Origin: Candidatus Altimarinota bacterium
Lineage (GTDB): Bacteria; Patescibacteriota; Gracilibacteria; BD1-5; UBA6164
Reading direction: 5' to 3'
DNA: 42,300 nucleotides
NCBI GenBank assembly: GCA_030683605.1
Contig: JAUXPL010000015.1
Location: forward strand, 1-42,300
This document shows, piece after piece, positions 1-9,735 of the stretch. The position numbers were made by a program, and so were the translations under genes. Position 1 is the stretch's first letter, and every line of letters starts with the position of its first letter. The notes beneath the pieces were generated by a model. It had not been told where the DNA came from. It searched no databases and saw only the letters and a list, made by a program, of their open reading frames with translations.

Positions 1-1422
1 GGAAGTATAGTAGTATTTGAGTGAGACTTATTAACATTATCAGATACAACAAGTGTATGAATCCTAGCAAGAAAAACATTAATAGAAAAACTACAACAAG
101 CATATACAGGAACAAGTATAATAACAGTATGAGAAATAGCACAAATAATTAATACAAATACAACAGACGAAATATCAACAGAATATGTATCAACAAATCT
201 AGTAGCTAATAATTTATGATGAAGTATTAAACCAGTAACAACAGTACCAACAACAGTAACATATGCAAACTGTGATGCAACAACTCAAAGCTGATATACA
301 ATACCACAACTGAATCATGGAATAAATAATCAAGAAGTTACAAAAAGTGTAACAAATTGAACAAAAACATTACAAGTATCATGTGGTAATGGAATACTGT
401 CATATTGAACAGAAATAACAAATTGTGAGAATGATTATATAGTAAGTAATGATGTATGTGTATTAGATTCTTGCTTATGAACAATGCCAGATAATGCAGA
501 ATTGAATTGAACACAATGAACATCAACATGGTCATACAATACAACACCATGAGTATGTAGATATGATTGTCAAGACTGATTTCATACAGAGAATTGATGA
601 GTAAGTTGTGTAAGTAATACAAGATCATGTGTAATAACAAACTGAACATGACAAGAAACATGGAATGGAAGCTCTTGGTGAGTATGTACAGTGACAAGTT
701 GTAATTCATGATACACACAAAGTGGAAATGTGTGTAATCAAGACATATTAACAATTACATGAAATGATACAATTTGAAGAAATTGGAGTGATTGAACATT
801 TGCAACAAATTGTAATTGATACAGAAATCCTGGTTTATGAAAATCATACTCTTGATCGATAGGAGATTGAATATATTGGATTAAGCCTAACTCAAACCCT
901 CAATTTAAAGTATATTGTAATATGACCATTGATGGGTGAGGATGGACATTATTATTTAGATGGACTATGATACCTAGTGTTTATACTTCTACGGATGTAT
1001 GTTGATTAAGTGTTAATTTTAAAACTTATACAAATAATACTACAAATTTTCCTGTTTTTACCAATAATATATCAAATTTTTGAACAGAATGTTTATATAT
1101 GAATAATAATACAACATGGAATAATACTTTTTGATGGGTAAAATGGAATAAATGAGTACATGAAAATTCTCCATTAAATACATGATTTAATTGATATTCT
1201 TCGGTAAAAAATTGAATTCATAAATTTTGAATAAGAGATAATTGATGGTGAGGAAATTGATGACCAAATAGTTGATTTGCTGTATGGGAAAGGCCTTCAA
1301 ATTGAGGAACTTGTTGATGAGCAAATACTTGTGCAAGTGCAGTTTGTTGATCACTTGAAAGAACAACTTCATATAGTTGTCATTATGATTTAAGTAATCA
1401 AAAATTTTTATATGTAAGATAA
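1..1422 (+). CDS. Pilin-like surface protein with C-terminal fibrinogen-type domain (5' truncated)
   Basis: The frame is open from the window edge to a TAA, 473 codons, with UGA decoded as Gly many times. The first 90 residues resemble the middle of the pilin-like protein at 40152-41657: both have an L-x-x-L-Q-x-x-Y-x-G-T stretch followed by L-V-x-N-N-L-G-G. Then comes a Cys-rich region with short EGF-like turns (for example SCNSGYTQSGNVC). From about residue 288 there is a fibrinogen-related start, DGIYWIKPNSNP followed by FKVYCN and DGGGWTLLFRW, which is the bacterial YCDxxxxGGGWTL type. Known fibrinogen-like domains bind carbohydrate or acetylated ligands. I infer an exported, pilus- or surface-attached adhesin, perhaps for host-cell contact. 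The N-terminus, and so the expected prepilin leader, lies outside the window. It converges on the next gene. Confidence 0.72.
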
Positions 1423-1426
1423 AACA

Positions 1427-1456
1427 AAATAGACTAGAAAATTCTAGTCTATTTTT
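1427..1456. terminator. Bidirectional terminator between convergent genes
   Basis: A near-perfect hairpin with arms AATAGACTAGAA and TTCTAGTCTATT is flanked by A and T runs, so it can act on both strands. The TAG stop of the minus-strand gene (1449-1451) lies inside the stem. Confidence 0.8.
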
Positions 1457-2285
1457 GTTGTTGTGATTTGAAATCAGCTTCTTCATACATCCAATCAAAT
1501 TTTTTCAACATTTCGCTTCAAGTATCTGGTATTACTATATAAGAATTTTTTATTATAGCATCTTTATTATTTATTAGAGTATCAAGTAATTGTTTATTGT
1601 ATTGCGATAAGAAATTGTATTCATTTAAAAAATGATTTATATAAACTATATAAGTTCTAGCATAATAATATTCTTTTTTGTATTCTAAATATGTATCAAT
1701 ATTTGCTAGACTTTCTTTTGAATTATTATTTTTGAAATCTAGATCTATTTTTTGTTTTAGAGTTTCTATTTTTGTATTTGCTTCATTCATACTTGTTTCA
1801 AAAATTGTTTTTTGTTCAACTAATTTTTTCATATTTTCTAGTCATGTAATATATCTATATTCTAGTTGTTCTATAAAAGCATTCAAAATTTTTGATTTAT
1901 CAAGGCTATTATTAACTAATTGTTTTACATCAGTTTTTAGTATATTTTTATATTCACTTATATATTGCATATTTATTCAAACTAATTCATTATTAGCTAT
2001 GGTTTGGTTTCAAATTATTTCTGTTATTGAAAAAACTTCTTTATAAATAGTTGCTGGTGTAATTTGTCTTTGTTTAAATCTGATTCATATATTTGTTGAA
2101 ATAGCTACTCATGTTTTTCATAATGAGGAGTTATTTATTTTTTTAAAATTTGAATTATTATCATTTTTGATTATATTGGTAACTGTATCTGCATTTATTA
2201 TGCTATCTCATATATTAAAAGCAAGTACCATAAATGTACTTAATAGTAGGATTTTAATCAAAAATTTCTTAAACTGTTTTGACAT
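1449..2285 (-). CDS. Secreted or membrane-anchored coiled-coil protein, unknown function
   Basis: 278 codons from ATG at 2285 to TAG at 1449. The N-terminus (MSKQFKKFLIKILLLSTFMV) is a basic stretch followed by about 15 hydrophobic residues, so a signal peptide or membrane anchor. The rest is rich in K, E, N and I, with long predicted helices (about residues 110-250) that look like coiled coil. I see no catalytic motif and do not recognise the family. Glycine positions use UGA. It is divergent from the amidase/SpoIID gene at 2335, with only 49 bases between start codons, so the two probably share a promoter region; both encode exported products. It may belong to the cell envelope, but that rests on the neighbours and the signal peptide alone. 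Confidence 0.6.
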
Positions 2286-2334
2286 ATATTGTATTGTTAT
2301 ATATAATTATTATTATTTTATCATAAAAAATCAA

Positions 2335-4212
2335 ATGATGAAAATTTTTTACACTATTTTTTTATTTTTTTTACTTTTTTCTTCTACTTTTGCTTCAGAA
2401 GATATAAAAATTATAACTAGAGCCGAGTGGTGAGCAGATGAAAATATTAGATATATAGATTCAGTTGAATGGAAAGAAATATTACAAAATTGGGAACAAC
2501 AAAAAATTAAAGATAAAGATAAAATTCTAACTCAAGCCCAAATTGATGCACAGAATAAAGCTAAAGAAAAAAATAAACTTATTCTAGATATTTTAGATAA
2601 GTATTCTTTTCAAAGAGGAATAAATAGTAGAATAACAACTGAAAATTCTAGAAAGTTATTTTGGCCAATAGAAAAAGCTGAAAAAATAACTTGAATAATT
2701 ATCCATCATACATCTACTGATTATGCTTCATCGATTGAATGAGTTAGAAATATTTATAGATATCATACACTTAAAAATGCATGGTGAGATATTTGATATA
2801 ATTTTATAATATGAAATGATTGAGAAATATATGAATGAAGAGCTTGATGAGAAACATCAGTTGCTGCACATGCTAAATATAATAATATATGAAATATTTG
2901 AATATCAATTATAGGTAATTATTCAGATAAAGCCATAAATGATAAACAATATTTATCACTTAAAAATTTAACTAGCTATTTAGTAAATAAATATGATATT
3001 GATTTAAATAAAAAGAAATACTATCATTCTGATTGTAATTGAAAATCTTGTGATTTACCACTAAATACTGTATTAAGTGATACAATAATATGACATAGAG
3101 ATGCATGAAATACTAGTTGTCCAGGTGATAAATTATATGCTCAAATACAAGATATTAAATCAGAATTAAAAAATAAAAATACACCTATTTTTAGTATTAA
3201 AAATGATTATAATAATAAAATAAATAAATTATTAGAAAAAATACCTGAAAATAAATTATTAGATATATTAGCAAATATTGAAAATGATTTGGATAAAAAA
3301 GTAGATTTAAAAAAAATGAAAGCAAAGTGATTAATTGTAAACTATTTTAAGTCAAAAAGTTCAAAAAATTTAACTTCAAATATTAAAGTAAATCAAAAAA
3401 TATCTATTAAGTTATCATATCCTGATAATGATATTATAAAAATTAAGTCTTGAAATATAGTTATAGAATTAAAAAGAGATTGAAAATCATTGCTACTAGC
3501 AGGAAAAAAATTTAGTTCATTAAAAATTCCTAAAAAGGATCCAAATTCAATACTAGAAATTGTTTCTTGGAATAGGGTACCTGAATGGGATAAAGAAAAA
3601 AAATATAATGATAATAAATTTAGATGAGATCTGATTATATCAGTTAAAGATAATAAATTGCTTGTTGTAAATAAATTGAATATGGAGGATTACTTGAAAT
3701 GATTATGAGAAGTAAGTGATTATGAAGATTCTGAAAAAGTAAAAACTATTATTATAGCAGCTAGGAGTTATGCTACTTGGTATATTACAAAGGATAGAAA
3801 ATTTCCAGGTGAATCATATGATTGAGTTGATGATCCTAATGTTTTTCAAAAATATTTATGATATAGTTTAGAATCTAGAAGTCCAAATATAAATAAAATT
3901 GTAGATCAAACTAGATGAAAACTAATAACATATAATTGAGAATTAATAAAACCATGGTATTTTAGTAATAGTAATGGTAAAACTCTAAGTTATTATGATT
4001 TTTGTATGGAAAAATATACTGAAAAAATTTGTAAAAAAGAGGCAAAAAAATACCCTTATTTAACTTCAGTAATAGATAAATGAAGTGAATGAAAACAGTT
4101 TTTATGACATGGAGTATGAATTTCTTGAGCTTGAGTAAAATATTTTGCAGAAAAGTGATGGTCCTATGATTTGATAATTAAATATTATCTGAAATGAGTA
4201 GAAGTAGGGTAA
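2335..4212 (+). CDS. Exported bifunctional wall hydrolase: amidase_2 (PGRP-like) plus SpoIID/LytB domain
   Basis: 625 aa. Residues 1-21 form a signal peptide. Residues about 115-290 are an N-acetylmuramoyl-L-alanine amidase type 2 domain: IIIHHT gives zinc ligand H124, followed by GDIGYNFIIGNDGEIYEGRA, then GHRDAG (H254) and TSCPGD (C262). Residues about 430-625 are a SpoIID/LytB domain: MEDYLKGLGEVSDYE, IIIAARSYATWYI and the C-terminal GHGVGISGAGVKYFAEKGW. SpoIID enzymes are lytic transglycosylases that prefer glycan strands without stem peptides, which is what the amidase would produce, so one polypeptide could do both steps. I infer a role in wall remodelling or in attacking the wall of another cell. 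Two ATG codons are adjacent (2335 and 2338) and the start could be either. No Shine-Dalgarno motif. A strong terminator follows. Confidence 0.85.
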
Positions 4213-4217
4213 ATAAT

Positions 4218-4247
4218 AAAAAGAGTATGAGAAATCATACTCTTTTT
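4218..4247. terminator. Bidirectional terminator
   Basis: A 13-bp perfect stem (AAAAAGAGTATGA with its complement) around a GAAA loop, flanked by A and T runs, sits between the convergent amidase/SpoIID gene and the small gene at 4264-4518. Confidence 0.85.
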
Positions 4248-4263
4248 AAAAATTCTCCTTTTT

Positions 4264-4518
4264 TTAACAATTTCTTAATCTTAAATAATCTTCAATATTA
4301 GATTCTAATTCATCATCTTGAAAATCTATTTCAGGATAAATACTATCCGTATTTTGATTTGAGATTAAAATATAACAATCTGGACACACTAATAATACTG
4401 TATTTCTATATAGTGTATCGAGTATTTCTTTTAAATCTCCTTCATCGTAGTCGGCACCATATTCGCTACTACAATTAGGATTTTCACATTTTTGTACTAT
4501 TTCTTCATCTGTTTCCAT
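4264..4518 (-). CDS. Small acidic protein with zinc-ribbon-like Cys pattern, unknown function
   Basis: 84 aa, ATG at 4518, TAA at 4264. It has a C-x4-C pair (KCENPNCSS) and a later C-x2-C pair (VCPDC), spaced like a small zinc ribbon; the rest is strongly acidic. The family is not recognised. It is unusual for this genome in three ways: a clear Shine-Dalgarno (AGGAG about 6 bases before ATG), no UGA codon although two glycines occur (GGT, GGA), and a stretch with GCC, GAC and TAC codons where neighbours prefer AT-ending ones. The genes at 27661, 30543 and 39363 share the Shine-Dalgarno and UGA-free traits. I infer a different origin from the core genes. The function is unknown; metal binding is inferred from the Cys spacing. 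Confidence 0.7.
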   Translation of the reverse strand: METDEEIVQKCENPNCSSEYGADYDEGDLKEILDTLYRNTVLLVCPDCYILISNQNTDSIYPEIDFQDDELESNIEDYLRLRNC

Positions 4519-4588
4519 GTTATTCTCCTACAAAAAGGCTTGCTAAATATAGTACTTTTTTAGATTAATACAAATTTATTTTAAAAAA

Positions 4589-4693
4589 TTGACTATATTA
4601 CTATTTTGTGTATATTACATATACATTAAATAAAACGGAATTTAGGATGTTTTAATAGTATTTTAACTATTAAATGTATTTTTTTTTTCTAAG
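4589..4693 (+). ncRNA. Possible small RNA 1 with promoter and terminator
   Basis: A promoter-like TTGACT (4589) and TATATT (4611), 16 bases apart, precede a short stretch. It ends in a hairpin with arms TTTAATAGT and ACTATTAAA (4651-4674), followed by a long T run. No open frame of note lies between them, so a transcript of about 65-70 nt is possible. A second hairpin plus T run (4704-4733) follows. Sequence alone cannot show that it is expressed. Confidence 0.4.
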
Positions 4694-4703
4694 AAGTTTC
4701 ATT

Positions 4704-4733
4704 GCTACTTTTTTTATAAAAGTAGCTTTTTTT
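4704..4733 (+). terminator. Intrinsic terminator in the gene-free stretch
   Basis: The hairpin has arms GCTACTTTT and AAAAGTAGC with a 5-nt loop and seven T residues after it. No gene ends here, so it would serve an untranslated transcript or back up the terminator at 4651-4690. Confidence 0.6.
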
Positions 4734-4746
4734 ATTTCAAAAATAT

Positions 4747-4873
4747 TTGACTTTATATAGTAATTGTTTATTATATTTGTAATCCAGGTTTGTTATTAAA
4801 CAATCTTTGTGGTTTTATCATAAAACAAAGGGAAATTGTTATTTTTTGGGGCTGTATTTGCCCCTTTTTTTTT
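4747..4873 (+). ncRNA. Possible structured small RNA 2 upstream of uvrB
   Basis: A TTGACT at 4747 with an AT-rich -10 region is followed by a region that folds well. AACAAT (4799-4804) pairs with ATTGTT, CTTTG with CAAAG and TTTTA with TAAAA around a 3-nt loop, giving one extended hairpin. It is followed by a GC terminator, GGGGC-TGTATTT-GCCCC (4848-4864), and nine T residues. The gene-free region 4519-4944 thus holds three hairpin-plus-T-run ends and two or three promoter-like sites. I do not recognise an RNA family; it is not tmRNA, and I see no 6S-like internal bubble. Confidence 0.45.
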
Positions 4874-4883
4874 GAAAAAATTA

Positions 4884-4911
4884 TTGATATTACTTAAAAA
4901 ATGGCTATATT
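4884..4911 (+). promoter_or_regulatory. Probable uvrB promoter
   Basis: TTGATA, a 16-base spacer and TATATT give near-consensus -35 and -10 boxes about 33 bases before the uvrB ATG. The predicted 5' leader is short and has no Shine-Dalgarno motif. Confidence 0.5.
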
Positions 4912-4944
4912 TAAACTACATTTAAAAATATTATATTAAAAAAA

Positions 4945-7278
4945 ATGACTCAAAAATTATTCAATCTTAAATCTAAATATTCTCCGAGTCCAGACCAGGC
5001 AAAAGCTATTAAAACTATCACTAGCTATATTAATGACGGGCATAAATTTCAGACTCTATGGTGAGTAACTTGAAGTGGTAAAACATTTACAATGGCAAAT
5101 GTAATACAAGAAATAAACAAACCGACTTTAATAATAGCTCATAATAAGACTTTAGCAGCACAATTGGCTCAAGAATTCAAAGAATTTTTCCCAGATAATT
5201 CTGTGCATTATTTCGTATCTTATTATGATTATTATCAACCAGAAGCATATGTAGCAAAAACAGATACATATATAGAAAAAGAAGCAACAATCAACGAAGA
5301 AATAGATAGACTTAGACATGCAGCTACTCAAGACCTACTAACTCGAAAAGATGTAGTGATAGTGGCATCAGTTTCATGTATTTATGGTATATGAGATATA
5401 GATTTGTATACTGAGCAAGTATTTGATATAAGTGTTTGAAAAGAGTACAAAATGGAAGAATTGCTTAAAAAATTAATAGCAATTCAGTATAGGAGAGCTG
5501 CATCAGATTTCAAACAATGAATGGTGTTAGTTATGTGAGATGTACTAGAAATATTTCCTTCTAGTAGTGAAACAGTTATTACTGTAGAATTCTGGTGAGA
5601 TGAAGTAAGTCAGATAACAAGCAGAAATTATTTAACAGGTCAAATATATGAATATCTACAAAATGTAACAATATTTCCTGCAAAACACACTGTAACAACA
5701 AAAGAAAGAATAGAAGAAATAATACCAGAAATCAAAAAAGAACTAGATGAAAGACTTAAATACTTCAAAGAAGAATTATGAGATTTATTGAAGTATGAAA
5801 GACTGAAAACAAAAGTAGAATATGACTTGGAAATGATGCAAGAAGTATGATACGTAAACTGAATAGAGAATTATTCTAGCTATTTAGATGGTAGAAAATC
5901 ATGAGATGCACCAGCTACTCTTATTGATTATTTTTGAGATGATTTTTTGTGTTTGGTTGATGAATCACATATGACTTTTTCTCAAATCGGTTGAATGTAT
6001 GCTGGTGACAGGGCTAGAAAGACAAATCTAGTAGAAAACTGATTTAGATTACCTAGTGCTATGGATAATAGACCATTGAAATTTGATGAATTTGAGGCAA
6101 AAATGAAAAGTGTTTTAGCTGTATCAGCTACACCAGGTCCTTTTGAAATACAAAAATCATGCACACCATTAATAACCTCATCCCAACCTTCTCCTTTGGA
6201 GGAGAAGGGGCAAGAAAAAAATAATGTAGCCTCTTTCTCCCACAAGGTAGAAGAAATTCAAGGATGAGGTCAAAAATTCTTCGATTTTGACCCAATTAGG
6301 GATTGAATATGGGAATCAAGTGAAGATTGTAGAGTTGTACCTCAGATGATGAGACCAACATGATTACTAGATCCAGAAATAGTATTGAAACCAATGGAAT
6401 TTATGATAGATGATATCATGAAAAATATTTCAGAAGTAGTAGAAAAAAATGAGAGAATATTAATAACTACGATTACCAAGAGATCAAGTGAAGAATTAAC
6501 TGAATATTTACTAGATAATGGAATAAAAGTAAAATACCTACATAGTGAGATAGAAACACTAGAAAGGCTTGAAACATTAAAAGAATTAAGAGAGTGAAAA
6601 ATAGATGTAATAGTTTGAGTTAATCTATTAAGAGAATGACTAGATTTACCAGAAGTAAGTAAAATATGTATATTAGATGCTGATAAACAATGATTTTTGA
6701 GATCAGTATCGTCACTTATACAAATAATATGAAGAGCAGCTAGAAATGAGAATGGTAAGGTATACATGTATAGTGAACATCATAAAAATTTAGAATTAGA
6801 AGATACCTCACCCCCAACCACTCTCCTTATAGGAGAGGGGAGTAATTGAATAATTACTTCTGAAGATATAGATAAGAAGAAGAAAAAAGAAAAAAAATTG
6901 ATATTAGAAGAAGATAATATTTATCTAGGTAAATTATATAGACTAGATCAATGAAAACTGGTAAATACAGATTGATTGGTAGTATCTGAAGCTATGAGAA
7001 AGGCAATAAATCTGACATATTATAGAAGAAATTTGCAAGATAAATTTAATAAAGAATATGGAATAACTCCAAAAACTGTTTTCAGTGATATAAAAGATAT
7101 GTGACTTAAATCAAACAAAACAAAGAGAGATTATTCAATATTGGATAAAAAAGATATAGCAAAAGAAATATCTAGACTAGAATTGGAGATGGATATTGCT
7201 GCAGCAAATATGGAATACGAAAAAGCAGCAGAATTAAGAGATGCACTACTAGAATTGAAAAAAGGGAAGAAAAAATAA
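4945..7278 (+). CDS. uvrB: UvrABC excinuclease subunit B with two in-frame palindromic insertions
   Basis: 777 aa against the usual 660-680. UvrB is the helicase-like, damage-verifying subunit of nucleotide excision repair. Visible motifs: Walker A LWGVTGSGKT (38-47, with UGA at G40 and G43), the beta-hairpin region [88 protein letters not shown] and a C-terminal UVR motif ([12 protein letters not shown]). The extra length lies in two places. Residues about 411-442, after [12 protein letters not shown], carry a palindromic element bounded by ACCTCATCC and its inverse. Residues about 621-633 carry a second copy, after the VYMYSEH strand. Each is embedded in a wider low-complexity insert. Both keep the frame. 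Conserved motifs are intact, so the enzyme is probably active. Confidence 0.95.
6175..6270 (+). repeat. Palindromic element A, in frame inside uvrB
   Basis: A 96-bp element bounded by a 9-bp inverted repeat (ACCTCATCC and GGATGAGGT). Inside is an arm-to-arm palindrome CCTTCTCCT / AGGAGAAGG. It encodes [13 protein letters not shown] in the host frame and contains no TAA or TAG. Related copies are at 6805, 7284, 32955, 35569, 40170, 40596 and 41739. Confidence 0.8.
6805..6842 (+). repeat. Palindromic element B, in frame inside uvrB
   Basis: Starts ACCTCACCCCC and contains the palindrome CTCTCCT-TAT-AGGAGAG. It is read in the same frame as element A, giving [14 protein letters not shown]. Confidence 0.75.
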
Positions 7279-7283
7279 TTTAC

Positions 7284-7326
7284 TTTAACCCACCCTACCC
7301 CTCCCTAAAATTAGGGAGGGGATAGA
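7284..7326. repeat. Palindromic element C after uvrB
   Basis: The 24-bp near-perfect palindrome CCCCTCCCTAA-AA-TTAGGGAGGGG (7298-7321) sits six bases after the uvrB stop with the family flanks AACCCACCC and GATAGACC. It closely matches the copy at 40596 inside a pilin gene. It may also act as an RNA hairpin at the uvrB 3' end. Confidence 0.8.
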
Positions 7327-7488
7327 CCAAAATTAATACATATTTATATAAAATAATATAAATGGTTAAAATTGAGCCACTTTCTCTTGAAAAGAGATAA
7401 ATTAAGAAAGGAGTAGTATACGACTATTCTGAATTTTAATCCTGCAGAGGATTTAGGAGAGAGTTTATTTAAAATAAAATATTAAAAA

Positions 7489-8328
7489 ATGTGCCGTATA
7501 TTATTCCTAAAATGAACAAATAAGCAAAAAGCTATTGATTATATAGATGCATTTTACCAAGCTGGATATGATGATCCACATCTACAAACTGCAATAAAAA
7601 CTCTAAAAATAGACAAAATAAAAAATCAGCATCTTCACGGGTGGTGATATTTATTAGTTACAAAAGATAATATAAACACTTATCTGAGTGGAGAAGCATT
7701 TTTTAATGATGAGTATTGATTTGAAAATCTAAAAACACAAATTAGAAATATTTCATGAGATTTTTTACTAATGTCAGAACTAAGACTTACAGACGAATGA
7801 CATGTTAGCGCATTAAATACGCATCCTTTTTTTATTTCTACTTTAAATTGATATGATTGATGGTTTTTCTATAATTGACTACTTGATCACGAAAAATTAG
7901 CACAAATTGAATGATTAGATATTAACAATTTCAAAAGAAAAAATGGAACAACAATAATGTGTCATTCTATTACAAAAGAGTTACAAAAATGATCAAATAT
8001 TAAAGATTCACTTATGAAGCCAAAAGAAGCACTAAAGAGTGGATATAATCTAATGTGTTTTATCAATGATAATAATGGAGATTACAAAGCATATTTAAAT
8101 GCTTATTCAAAAGAAGAATTATTAGAAAATAAAGATTATGTAGAATATACAAAACTAATTAAAAAAGATGATTCAGACTTGTTTTTTGCAGGTTCTAATG
8201 CTATTTGAGTTTATAAAAATGATGAATATGAGATAATGCAAAATGGTGAATTTATAGAGTTTGATATAGATTTTATAAACGAATACTATTTTAATTGATA
8301 TGATGAGGGTATTGAGATGAATATATAA
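7489..8328 (+). CDS. Class II (Ntn) glutamine amidotransferase domain protein
   Basis: 279 aa beginning MCRILF: after Met removal Cys2 would be the N-terminal nucleophile of a class II glutamine amidotransferase. Supporting motifs are HLHGWGYLL (about 47-55) and LNTHPFFISTLNGYDGWFFYNG (about 105-126), like the N-HPF and hNG motifs of the YafJ/GATase_4 group. There is no synthase domain, so the ammonia acceptor is unknown, and it may act only on gamma-glutamyl amides. The 5' leader (7365-7480) folds into small hairpins (for example AATCC-TGCAGA-GGATT) just before the start; this may be regulatory, but I recognise no riboswitch. No Shine-Dalgarno, UGA-Gly throughout. A terminator follows. Confidence 0.75.
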
Positions 8329-8358
8329 AAAAACTAGAAAATATTTTTCTAGTTTTTT
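8329..8358 (+). terminator. Terminator of the glutamine amidotransferase gene
   Basis: Arms AAAACTAGAAAA and TTTTCTAGTTTT followed by more T residues, directly after the TAA. Confidence 0.8.
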
Positions 8359-8366
8359 TGTTACTT

Positions 8367-8432
8367 AATCCCTCACCCCCTGCGGGGACTTTCCCTGCCC
8401 TAAAGGATACACCTTCGGATAAAAGGGACAGA
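8367..8432. repeat. GC-rich repeat D, inverted copy of part of 25902-26025
   Basis: Contains CCCCCTGCGGGGACTT and, at 8397-8428, a 32-nt segment that is the exact reverse complement of 25957-25988. Both copies lie between genes. The G+C is far above the surroundings. Confidence 0.8.
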
Positions 8433-8452
8433 AAAATAAAACACAAATACAC

Positions 8453-8497
8453 AAAGGGCTGAAGCCCTTCCTTAACAGAATGCTTTAGCTTTCTGTT
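8453..8497 (-). terminator. Two hairpins behind the PHP-domain gene
   Basis: On the minus strand AACAGAAAGC...GCATTCTGTT is followed by AAGGGCTTCAGCCCTT, both just downstream of the PHP gene stop at 8501. The second ends in TTTGTG rather than a clean T run, so termination is likely but not certain. Confidence 0.5.
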
Positions 8498-8500
8498 ATT

Positions 8501-9451
8501 TTAACTAGATTTTTTTATACTTTTAACTGTATTTACTAGCAATAGAAAACTTCTAAAATTTTCCATTATATCACTATCCGAAATATGCGGATTTGTATCT
8601 CATAGTTTTCAGTGTACTTCATCCACTAATTCTCTTTCGAAATGATCATCACTTCAAAAAGTAAGTATCATATTGTATTTTTTTGCTGTTCTCAGTATTA
8701 CTTCTACCCATTCTTTCGATGCCAAACTATTTATCTCTATTCAATTTAGTATATCTTTGTATTCTTGGATAAATAAAATAAATAATTCAAAATCATTTTT
8801 AAATGTAAAATTTGGATGTGCTAAACTCAAAAAATAACCACTTTCTTTAGATATTTCTCATACTTTATTCATACTTGGTTCATAATCATCTACATGTACC
8901 CAACCAATATGCCTTAAGTCTCCAGTTGTTTTCAAACATCTACGAATAAAATCTCACCATTTCAAGTTTTCTCAAGTAAGCTCTTTTATTAGTTTTACAT
9001 TATATTCATTTAGATAAATATATTCACTAATATGAGAATTATTTAGATTTTGGATATCAAATCATTTATTCTTATTATACTCCAAAAATTCATTATAATC
9101 TATTTGAAATCAGTTATTTTTCAATACGGTTATTTGTTTTTGTATTTTATTTATTTTACCATTTCTATTGTTTTCTAGCACTTTTATTATATCACCACTA
9201 AATCTATCTGCATAACATGTTATATGCAGACTTTTTTGAGCTATTTTTTTATCAAATATTGATATTTCTACTCATTCTATACTCTCTATACCATTTTCTC
9301 TAGCCAAAATAGCTAACTGAGTATTCACTATGTCATGTTCAGTAACACATATGAAATCTAGTCATTTATTTTTTGCTTCTGCTATTACTTGTTCATTTGT
9401 ATATTTTCAATCAGATACTGTAGTATGGAAATGTAAGTCTATGTTTTTCAT
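8501..9451 (-). CDS. PHP-domain metal-dependent phosphoesterase
   Basis: 316 aa. The PHP (polymerase and histidinol phosphatase) metal-site motifs are in order: DLHFHTTVSDG at residues 5-15, VTEHD at about 41-45, GVEI at about 65, LAHPNF in the middle and FGSDDH near the C-terminus. This matches the stand-alone PHP group (YciV/RNase AM-like or nucleotide and sugar phosphate phosphatases). The segment between motifs is about 100 residues longer than in the shortest family members and mostly helical. Likely a cytosolic phosphatase or 3',5'-nucleotide hydrolase; the substrate cannot be read from sequence. Transcribed alone, convergent with the glutamine amidotransferase gene. Confidence 0.8.
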
Positions 9452-9479
9452 TAATTGTAATTATGTATTAATTTTTATA

Positions 9480-9590
9480 ACCCATCGGCCTAAAGGCCAC
9501 TTCCACCCCAGAGTGCACCCCAAGAGTACTTCCTACGGGGCACCTTCTCTTGACTCTTTGAGTCAATTCACCTTGCCTTGAAAAGGGAAG
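9480..9590. repeat. GC-rich repeat region E
   Basis: An isolated GC-rich block of about 110 bp between two divergent promoters. It contains palindromes GGCCTAAAGGCC-like (9487-9499) and TTGACTCTTTGAGTCAA, and CCCCTACGG-like words reminiscent of repeat D. No gene is visible. It looks like a composite of the same repeat class, but I cannot align it fully by eye. Confidence 0.5.
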
Positions 9591-9627
9591 ATATACATTA
9601 TATTCAATTATATATTTGTTTAATGTT

Positions 9628-9717
9628 ATGTAAAGTTTTACATTTATTTTTTTTGACTTAAAAAAATATTCTATATAATAATGTATATTATTGAGACTTA
9701 GTATCAATAATATACAT
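9628..9717 (+). promoter_or_regulatory. Promoter with two inverted repeats before the metallochaperone operon
   Basis: TTGACT (9653) and TATAAT (9674) form a promoter with a short 15-base spacer. Directly downstream is a perfect 14-bp inverted repeat: ATGTATATTATTGA at 9681-9694 and its complement at 9704-9717, 9 bases apart. Directly upstream is ATGTAAA-GT-TTTACAT (9628-9643). One or both could be operators. The first gene belongs to the COG0523 group that is often controlled by Zur, so a zinc-responsive repressor is a reasonable inference. The sequence does not match the textbook Zur boxes exactly, and the longer repeat could instead form an RNA hairpin in the 5' leader. Confidence 0.55.
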
Positions 9718-9735
9718 ATATTTTAAAAATAAATA

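Noticed and set aside
338-754. 138-codon open frame on the minus strand inside the first gene
   Set aside because: It is the antisense shadow of a Thr/Asn-rich pilin-like frame, with low-complexity Leu/His/Ile composition and no start signal.
6342-6767. 141-codon minus-strand frame in uvrB
   Set aside because: Antisense shadow of conserved UvrB helicase motifs; Ser/Leu-rich without family resemblance.
7365-7480. Riboswitch before the glutamine amidotransferase
   Set aside because: Small hairpins exist, but none of the conserved cores I know (glutamine, glycine, purine, SAM, TPP) is visible.
9330-9707. Two open frames across the metallochaperone upstream region
   Set aside because: They span the PHP gene start, the GC-rich repeat and the promoter; translation resembles repeats, not protein.
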